DNA from: Trachythela sp. YZ-2020
Lineage: Eukaryota; Cnidaria; Anthozoa; Malacalcyonacea; Clavulariidae
DNA: 64,000 bases
Assembly: GCA_016169945.1 (NCBI GenBank)
Contig: JADLSH010000218.1
Location: 496,001-560,000, forward strand
Direction of reading: 5' to 3'
The notes beneath the pieces are model-generated. The model was not told where the DNA came from. It saw only the letters and a list, made by a program, of their open reading frames with translations, and ran no database searches. Shown one piece after another: positions 55,296 through 64,000 of the stretch. Positions within the stretch are counted from its first letter, which is position 1; the number at the start of each line of letters is the position of its first letter. A program made the position numbers and the translations under genes.

Positions 55296-56546
55296 TGTAG
55301 TGGCCGGGTAGTAAAGCCTTGGGAGGTAGGGAATCGGAGGCCGTGCATGTCCCCCTTATTACCGAGACAAAAGGAAGCGGACGCTGAAGTCGAAAGAAGG
55401 GGCCACCAATAACGTCGTGGGGATAGATCGGGCACTACAATGGTATAGGAAACCTGCTGTTGATGGAGGAACTTAAGAAGTGGGCCAATAAGGGCGGGAA
55501 AACATAGGCATTCTCGTGTGGTGCAATATTCTGCGCGAAAACATTAACTCCTGACGCTTCTTTCACGGGGAATGGTGCGAAAAATTTTAAAGGATGACCG
55601 GACGTATCCGGGAGGACTTAGCTGGGAGGGCCATGAGATCAACTGTGTGTGGGCCATAAGGGCGCTGAATTTGCTGCCAGGCTGTCAACGTTAGGATGCA
55701 GTTGAGATCAGAGAGCTGACGCGAAGGATTGTCGGCACTAGCGATATGGTGGAGCGTGAGAAAAAAGTTGTGACGTAGAGCGACGGTAAAGATGTCCTTG
55801 AGGACTAGTGTCATGGCAGCACTGCGGGAGCCTTGACGTTGCCAAGCATACACCAGCGTTATACTGTCGACGGAACAATCTAACCTTGCGTTAACTAACC
55901 TTCCCGCAACAGCGTTGATAGTGTAAACAAGGGCCAGTGCCTCGCGAACCACAATTGGTGCTAAACGCTCGTTATCCGACAATGGACCTCGAACGATGGT
56001 TGGAGCCTCATTCGGAAAATAAATGACACCACCCCATCCAGAATTGGACGCGTCAGAGGAAAGGTGTAGCTGGAAAAGACGCTCAGGGCGCCAAGGGAGA
56101 AACCCTGTCCACGAGTCCAAAAATCGCCAAGAAGAGAGTTCAGCAGATCTCCCTTCAAAGGCGTCCGTCCAGTTGTAATAGTGGTGGAGATAGTGTGGAA
56201 AATGGCGGACGCATATAAACGAGCAGCCGGTACCACTAATCCAAACGAGATTATCTTTCCGCTAAGCTTCTGTAAACTCTTGAGCCCCACGGATTTCTTG
56301 GCTAAGACGGATTCGCGCAAGGTGATAAACTTCTGTAACTTGTGGAAGAATAAATGCCTGCAGATCCGAGTCGGAAAGAAAACCGAGAAAACGAAATTCA
56401 TTTGCCCTGTACAACTTCCTAAACCCTGCTACCGCATACAAAGACAGAGGAAAATTTTGTGGTGTTATATATACTGTAGTAGCTATACATTTTCGCGTCA
56501 CACACAAAGCAACGTACATAACAAACGAGTATAAAATGCGAACCAC
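55296..56546 (-). pseudogene. RT connection and RNase H of the same element
   Basis: Minus strand. The earliest readable text is FRFLGFLSDSDLQAFILPQ, after the RT palm, then VGLKSLQKLSGKIISFGLVV and PAARLYASAIFHTI. RNase H follows: LSSDASNSGWGGVIYF (first Asp), IVVREALALVY (Glu), CSVDSITLVYAWQRQG (second Asp) and HHIASADNPSRQLSD (last Asp). After a frame break near 55587 it continues NENAYVFPPLLALLKFLHQ-like text and YTIVVPDLSPRRYWWPLL up to the recombinase. The RT fingers and YxDD palm are missing, so the element is 5' truncated near 56.5 kb. Confidence 0.8.
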
Positions 56547-57544
56547 TGGCGATAGGGTAGATTGACCGGGTGGTTATACATGCACTGATAGGTGGCAAAC
56601 CGTGCAATAATACATTTTGAAAAAGAGAAAAAAGGGCCGCCCTACCAGTATAACCGTAATACGTTATAATAAACAAATATAAATTAACTCACGGGGACAT
56701 ATTAAAACTAAGGCATGTAAAATAGTAATAGGCGAAATCAAATCACCCAGGTTACAAGGGTAAATTTTAAAAACTTTGGAGAAAAATACATCGCCAGTAC
56801 GAATTTGAAAACGAGAACCCCGTCATTGACAGGGAAAAGGCCTTTGATTTAGAATTACCCCTCTCGCTCAAACCGCACATTAGGAACATGCATAATCCCC
56901 AAAGTGAACTAGGCGAAACTATATAAGCGATGAAGTATAATTACATTGCAAGCTAGGCCAACTGGGCATTACAACTCGATGAATGTCGTACATAATACGA
57001 CAGCGTTTTGTACAAACAAGCGAGTTAATGCTGGCCAATGGGCGAATGCTAATCGGGGCGAAGACTATTAGCATTCCCATTAGAAAAGTGTGGAACAAGA
57101 ATAACGGGTAAAACTACTGATTCAAATGCCCGGGACATATATGTCACAAACCTAAGACTAAATGCGCAAAATATACAGGGAGGAAGGTTAACCGTAGAAC
57201 AAAGTGAATAGCAAAGGAAAAAATAGGTTCCCGGTACCCGAATACAATACGCAAGAGCGAACATGAATGCCTTAATTAATAGAAGGTCAATACCGAATTA
57301 TATAAAATTAAAGAACTGTATGCGTTGGTTATAGAGTGGCAAAATTAGAACGAGTTTTCAGAATAACGACCACATTAATCCCCATGCTAAAAGAGACTAT
57401 TATTATGTGAAAGTATGCGTTGTTATAGGTAATAAATTGGGGAGCAAGTTTCAGAAGAATAACGACTTAATCCCCACCCAATGAACTAAGACTATTATTA
57501 TGTAGAAGGTATTTAGAGCACAGGGACTATGCGCAGCACATAGA
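56547..57544. other. Gene-free stretch before the minisatellite
   Basis: No frame with recognisable content. A near-duplicate lies at 57358-57420 and 57449-57505 (AGAATAACGACCACATTAAT then CCCCATGCTAAAAGAGACTA, against AGAATAACGACTTAATCCCC then ACCCAATGAACTAAGACTAT). It is followed by a (TA)n tract at 57548-57562. Confidence 0.4.
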
Positions 57545-57562
57545 GATTATATATATATATAT

Positions 57563-60500
57563 ATCCGCCTCACATAGAGACTAAAGATCAACGCGCCTCA
57601 CACAGATGATATTTATCCGCCTCATAGAGACTAAATGTATCCGCCTCATAGAGACTAAATTTATCCGCCTCATAGAGACTAAATGTATCCTCCTCATATA
57701 TATGGAGACTATATTTATCCGCCTCAAAGGGAGACTATATTAATCCGTAAATGAATCCGCCTCACACAGAGACTATATCTATCCGCCTCATATAGAGACT
57801 ATATTTATCCGCCTCACACAGAGACTATATTTATCCGCCTCATAGGGAGACTATATTAATCCGTAAATGAATCCGCCTCACATGGAGACTACATTTATCT
57901 GCCTCACAAAGAGACTATAATAATCCGCCTCAGAAGGAGACTATAGTTATCAGCCTCATATGGAGACTACATTCACCCGTGTCATATGGAGACTATATTG
58001 ATCCGCCTCGTATGGAGACTATATTGATCCGCCTCATATGGAGACTATATTTATCCGCCTCATATGGAGACTGTATTTATCCGCCTCATATGGAGACTAT
58101 ATTTATCCGCCTCGTATGGAGACTATATTTATCCGCCTCGTATGGAGACTATATTTATCCGCCTCGTATGGAGACTATATTTATCCGCCTCATATGGAGA
58201 CTATATTTATCCGCCTCATATGGAGACTGTATTTATCCGCCTCGTATGGAGACTATATTTATCCCCCTCGTATGGAGACTATATTTATCCGCCTCATATG
58301 GAGACTATATTTATCCGCCTCATATGGAGACTGTATTTATCCGCCTCGTATGGAGACTATATTTATCCGCCTCATATGGGGACTATATTTATCCACCTCA
58401 TATGGAGACTATATTTATCCGCCTCATATGGGGACTATATTTATCCGCCTCGTATGGAGACTATATTTATCCGCCTCGTATGGAGACTATATTTATCCGC
58501 CTCATATGGGCCGGGACTGTATTTATCCGCCTCGTATGGAGACTGTATTTATCCGCCTCGTATGGAGACTGTATTTATCCGCCTCATATGGAGACTATAT
58601 TTATCCGCCTCATATGGGGACTATATTTATCCACCTCATATGGGGACTATATTTATCCACCTCATATGGAGACTATATTTATCCGCCTCATATGGGGACT
58701 ATATTTATCCGCCTCATATGGGGACTATATTTATCCGCCTCATATGGCGACTATATTTATCCACCTCATATGGAGACTATATTTATCCGCCTCATATGGG
58801 GACTATATTTATCCGCCTCATATGGGGACTATATTTATCCACCTCATATGGAGACTATATTTATCCGCCTCATATGGGGACTATATTTATCCACCTCATA
58901 TGGAGACTATATTTATCCGCCTCATATGGGGACTATATTTATCCGCCTCATATGGGGACTATATTTATCCACCTCATATGGAGACTATATTTATCCGCCT
59001 CATATGGGGACTATATTTATCCGCCTCGTATGGCGACTATATTTATCCGCCTCGTATGGAGACTATATTTATCCGCCTCATATGGGGACTATATTTATCC
59101 GCCTCGTACTGGGGACTATATTTATCCGCCTCGTACTGGGGACTATATTTATCCGCTCATATGGGGACTATATTTATCCGCCTCGTACTGGGGACTATAT
59201 TTATCCGCCTCATGAGTATTTATCTCATATGGAGACTATATTTATCCGCCTCATATGGAGACTATATTTATCCGCCTCATATGGAGACTATATTTATCCG
59301 CCTCATATGGAGACTGTATTTATCCGCCTCGTATGGAGACTGTATTTATCACTCATGGAGACTGTATTTATCCGCCTCATATGGGAGACTGTATTTATCC
59401 GCCTCATATGGAGACTATATTTATCCGCCTCATATGGAGACTATATTTATCCGCCTCATATGGAGACTATATTTATCCGCCTCATATGGAGACTATATTT
59501 ATCCGCCTCATATGGAGACTATATTTATCCGCCTCATATGGAGACTATATTTATCCGCCTCATATGGAGACTATATTTATCCGCCTCATATGGAGACTAT
59601 ATTTATCCTCCTCATATGGAGACTATATTTATCCGCCTCATATGGAGACTATATTTATCCGCCTCATATGGGGACTATATTTATCCACCTCATATGGAGA
59701 CTATATTTATCCGCCTCATATGGGGACTATATTTATCCACCTCATATGGAGACTATATTTATCCGCCTCATATGGGGACTATATTTATCCGCCTCATATG
59801 GGGACTATATTTATCCACCTCATATGGAGACTATATTTATCCGCCTCATATGGGGACTATATTTATCCGCCTCGTATGGCGACTATATTTATCCGCCTCG
59901 TATGGAGACTATATTTATCCACCTCATATGGGGACTATATTTATCCGCCTCGTATGGCGACTATATTTATCCGCCTCGTATGGAGACTATATTTATCCGC
60001 CTCATATGGGGACTATATTTATCCGCCTCGTACTGGGGACTATATTTATCCGCCTCGTACTGGGGACTATATTTATCCGCCTCCTACTGGGGACTATATT
60101 TATCCGCCTCGTATGGAGACTGTATTTATCCGCCTCATATGGAGACTGTATTTATCCGCCTCATATGGAGACTATATTTATCCGCCTCATATGGAGACTA
60201 TATTTATCCGCCTCGTATGGAGACTGTATTTATCCGCCTCGTATGGAGACTGTATTTATCCGCCTCGTATGGAGACTATATTTATCCGCCTCGTATGGAG
60301 ACTATATTTATCCGCCTCGTATGGAGACTGTATTTATCCGCCTCGTATGGAGACTGTATTTATCCGCCTCGTATGGAGACTATATTTATCCGCCTCGTAT
60401 GGAGACTGTATTTATCCGCCTCGTATGGAGACTGTATTTATCCGCCTCGTATGGAGACTGTATTTATCCGCCTCGTATGGGGACTGTATTTATCCACCTC

Positions 60501-63500
60501 ATATGGGGACTATATTTATCCGCCTCATATGGGGACTATATTTATCTGCCTCATATGGGGACTATATTTATCCGCCTCGTATGGAGACTATATTTATCCG
60601 CCTCATATGGGGACTATATTTATCCGCCTCGTATGGAGACTATATTTATCCGCCTCATATGGAGACTAATATTTATCCGCCTCATATGGAGACTGTATTT
60701 ATCCGCCTCATATGGAGACTATATTTATCCGCCTCGTATGGAGACTATATTTATCCGCCTCATATGGAGACTATATGTATCGGCCTCGTATGGAGACTAT
60801 ATTTATCCGCCTCATATGGAGACTATATTTATCCGCCTCATATGGAGACTATATTTATCCGCCTCATATGGAGACTATATTTATCCGCCTCATATGGAGA
60901 CTATATTTATCCGCCTCATATGGAGACTATATTTATCCGCCTCATATGGAGACTATATTAATCCGCACATATGGAGACTCTATTTATCCGCATCGTATGG
61001 AGACTCTATTTATCCGCCTCGTATGGGGACTATATTTATCCGCCTCTTATGGGGACTATTATTATCCGCCTCATATGGGGACTATATTTATCCGCCTCAT
61101 ATGGGGACTATATTTATCTGCCTCATATGGGGACTATATTTATCTCGCCAGACATGACTATTAGCCTCAAATGGGGACAATATTTATCCGCCTCATATGG
61201 AGACTGTATTTATCCGCCGTATATGGAGACTATATTTATCCGCCTCGTAAATTGGAAACTCAGTATTTATCCGCTCATATGGGGACTATATTTATCCGAC
61301 TCATATGGGGACTATATTTATCCGCCTCATATGGGGACTATATTTATCCATCATATGGGGACTATGATCATATTTATCCCCATGGGGACTATTTATCTGC
61401 CTCATATGGAGACTATATTTATCCGCCTCAGATGGAGACTATATTTATCCGCCTCGTATGGAGACTATATTTATCCGCCTCATATGGGGACTATATTTAT
61501 CCACCTCATGGGGACTATATTTATCCGCCGTATGGAGACTATATTTATCCGCCTCATATGGGGACTATATTTATCCGCCTCATATGCGGACTATTTTTAT
61601 CCGCCTCATATGGGGACTATATTTATCTGCCTCATATGGGGACTATATTTATCCGCCTCGTATGGAGACTATATTTATCCGCCTCGTATGGGGACTATAT
61701 TTATCCGCCTCGTATGGAGACTGTATTTATCCGCCTCATATGGGGACTATATTTATCCGCCTCGTATGGAGACTGTATTTATCCGCCTCGTATGGGGACT
61801 ATATTTATCCGCCTCATATGGGGACTATATTTATCCGCCTCGTATGGAGACTGTATTTATCCGCCTCATATGGGGACTATATTTATCCGCCTCGTATGGA
61901 GACTATATTTATCCGCCTCATATGGAGACTGTATTTATCCGCCTCGTATGGAGACTATATTTATCCGCCTCGTATGGAGACTGTATTTATCCGCCTCGTA
62001 TGGGGACTATATTTATCCGCCTCTTATGGGGACTATTATTATCCGCCTCATATGGGGACTATATTTATCCGCCTCATATGGGGACTATATTTATCTGCCT
62101 CATATGGGGACTATATTTATCTGCCTCAAATGGGGACAATATTTATCTGCCTCATATGGGGACTATTATATTCATTTATCCGCCTCATATGGAGACTGTA
62201 TTTATCCGCCTCGTATATGGAGACTATATTTATCCGCCTCGTATGGAAACTCAGTATTTATCCGGCTCATATGGGGACTATATTTATCCGACTCATATGG
62301 GGACTATATTTATCCGCCTCATATGGGGACTATATTTATCCGCCTCATATGCGGACTATATTTATCCGCCTCATATGGGGACTATATTTATCTGCCTCAT
62401 ATGGGGACTATATTTATCCGCCTCGTATGGAGACTATATTTATCCGCCTCGTATGGAGACTATATTTATCCGCCTCATATGGGGACTATATTTATCCGCC
62501 TCGTATGGAGACTATATTTATCCGCCTCGTATGGAGACTATATTTATCCGCCTCATATGGGGACTATATTTATCCGCCTCATATGCGGACTATATTTATC
62601 CGCCTCATATGGGGACTATATTTATCTGCCTCATATGGGGACTATATTTATCCGCCTCGTATGGAGACTATATTTATCCGCCTCGTATGGGGACTATATT
62701 TATCCGCCTCGTATGGAGACTGTATTTATCCGCCTCATATGGGGACTATATTTATCCGCCTCGTATGGAGACTGTATTTATCCGCCTCGTATGGGGACTA
62801 TATTTATCCGCCTCATATGGGGACTATATTTATCCGCCTCGTATGGAGACTGTATTTATCCGCCTCATATGGGGACTATATTTTATCGTCCGCCTGCATG
62901 GAGACTGTATTTATCCGCTCGTATGGGAGACTGTATTTATCCGCCTCATATGGGGACTATATTTATCCGCCTCATATGGGGACTATATTTATCCGCCTCA
63001 TATGGGGACTATATTTATTCGCCTCATATAGGGACTATATTTATCTGCCTCATATGGGGACTATATTTATCCGCCTCGTATGGAGACTATATTTATCCGC
63101 CTCATATAGGGACTATATTTATCTGCCTCATATGGGGACTATATTTTTCCGCCTCATATGGAGACTGTATTTATCCGCCTCGTATATGGAGACTATATTT
63201 ATCCGCCTCGTATGGAAACTCAGTATTTATCCGGCTCATATGGGGACTATATTTATCCGACTCATATGGGGACTATATTTATCCGCCTCATATGGGGACT
63301 ATATTTATCCGCCTCATATGCGGACTATATTTATCCGCCTCATATGGGGACTATATTTATCTGCCTCATATGGGGACTATATTTATCCGCCTCGTATGGA
63401 GACTATATTTATCCGCCTCGTATGGAGACTATATTTATCCGCCTCATATGGGGACTATATTTATCCGCCTCGTATGGAGACTATATTTATCCGCCTCGTA

Positions 63501-64000
63501 TGGAGACTATATTTATCCGCCTCATATGGGGACTATATTTATCCGCCTCATATGCGGACTATATTTATCCGCCTCATATGGGGACTATATTTATCCGCCT
63601 CGTATGGAGACTATATTTATCCGCCTCGTATGGGGACTATATTTATCCGCCTCGTATGGAGACTGTATTTATCCGCCTCATATGGGGACTATATTTATCC
63701 GCCTCGTATGGAGACTGTATTTATCCGCCTCGTATGGGGACTATATTTATCCGCCTCATATGGGGACTATATTTATCCGCATCGTATGGAGACTGTATTT
63801 ATCCGCCTCATATGGGGACTATATTTATCCGCCTCGTATGGAGACTGTATTTATCCGCCTCGTATGGAGACTGTATTTATCCGCCTCATATGGGGACTAT
63901 ATTTATCCGCCTCATATGGGGACTATATTTATCCGCCTCATATGGGGACTATATTTATTCGCCTCATATAGGGACTATATTTATCTGCCTCATATGGGGA
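57563..64000. repeat. 26-bp minisatellite array, about 245 units, running off the window
   Basis: Unit CTCATATGGAGA + CTATATTTATCCGC, head to tail. The first 400 bases are degenerate (CACAGAGACT, CATAGAGACT variants, inserted CGTAAATGAAT); from about 57960 it is regular. Variable sites: CTC[AG]TATGG, GG[AGC]GACT, ACT[AG]TAT, TCC[GA]C. A junction signature CGTATATGGAG...GGAAACTCAG recurs at 61218, 62212 and 63181 (spacing 994 and 969), so higher-order units of about 37-38 monomers exist on the right. CGTACTGGGGAC clusters recur at 59104 and 60028. Because 26 is not a multiple of 3 and the unit has no stop, all forward frames stay open for hundreds of codons; these are not genes. Confidence 0.97.

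Noticed and set aside
57979..63971. Very long forward frames (383 to 1039 codons) rich in YGDYIYPP and LYLSAS
   Set aside because: They are the 26-bp minisatellite read in three frames; all three are equally open and none has a start context or flanking gene.
57563..64000. CRISPR-like regular repeats
   Set aside because: Repeats are head to tail with no unique spacers, and the sequence is eukaryotic.

Overview
The window is A+T-rich nuclear DNA of an invertebrate animal. Eukaryotic origin is shown by GT-AG introns, TATA-type promoters and AATAAA signals. The transposon mix (CR1/L2-like non-LTR elements, a Ngaro/DIRS-type element, Crypton, Helitron, hAT, TAA-flanked MITEs and an ATPase-bearing long-TIR element) resembles cnidarian, perhaps anthozoan, genomes. 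That placement is inference; no ribosomal, mitochondrial or single-copy host marker is present. Nearly everything readable is mobile-element sequence, mostly decayed, and no intact conserved host gene is evident.

Layout. 1-5675: a giant palindrome, cut by the window edge, around an inner element that has a second copy at 30.2-32.05 kb and carries a degraded minus-strand coding region. 6.0-7.1 and 14.3-15.3 kb: two deletion derivatives of one hAT-like element. 7.1-8.4 and 9.3-10.8 kb: two CR1-like reverse transcriptase fragments. 10.39-12.68 kb: a recent tandem duplication of about 1.14 kb across the junction with a minus-strand Crypton tyrosine-recombinase gene (to 13.7 kb). 15.6-19.87 kb: a minus-strand non-LTR retrotransposon split by a 1.25-kb insertion. 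20.3-21.1 kb: an open 270-codon orphan frame, then a tRNA-like sequence. 21.4-32.3 kb: TIR elements, snapback hairpins and gene-poor DNA.

32.3-40.25 kb is the most interesting unit. It is an element of about 7.9 kb with multi-kilobase terminal inverted repeats. Each repeat holds an identical 128-aa gene. The 2.2-kb unique core has a divergent gene pair: a zinc-finger/P-loop ATPase resembling virus-type packaging ATPases (with its Walker A lysine replaced by asparagine) and a highly acidic protein. 40.3-45.6 kb is a broken Helitron whose Rep gene contains a clean 733-nt spliceosomal intron. 46.1-48.2 kb has a chain of micro-exons ending in a CCHC zinc knuckle. 48.4-52.8 kb holds non-autonomous TIR elements and a Helitron-related tandem repeat. 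53.4-56.5 kb is a minus-strand Ngaro/DIRS-type element with split direct repeats. From about 57.55 kb to the right edge runs a minisatellite of a 26-bp unit (roughly 245 copies) with higher-order structure and all three forward frames free of stops.

All homology calls are from motif reading by eye; no database search was possible.
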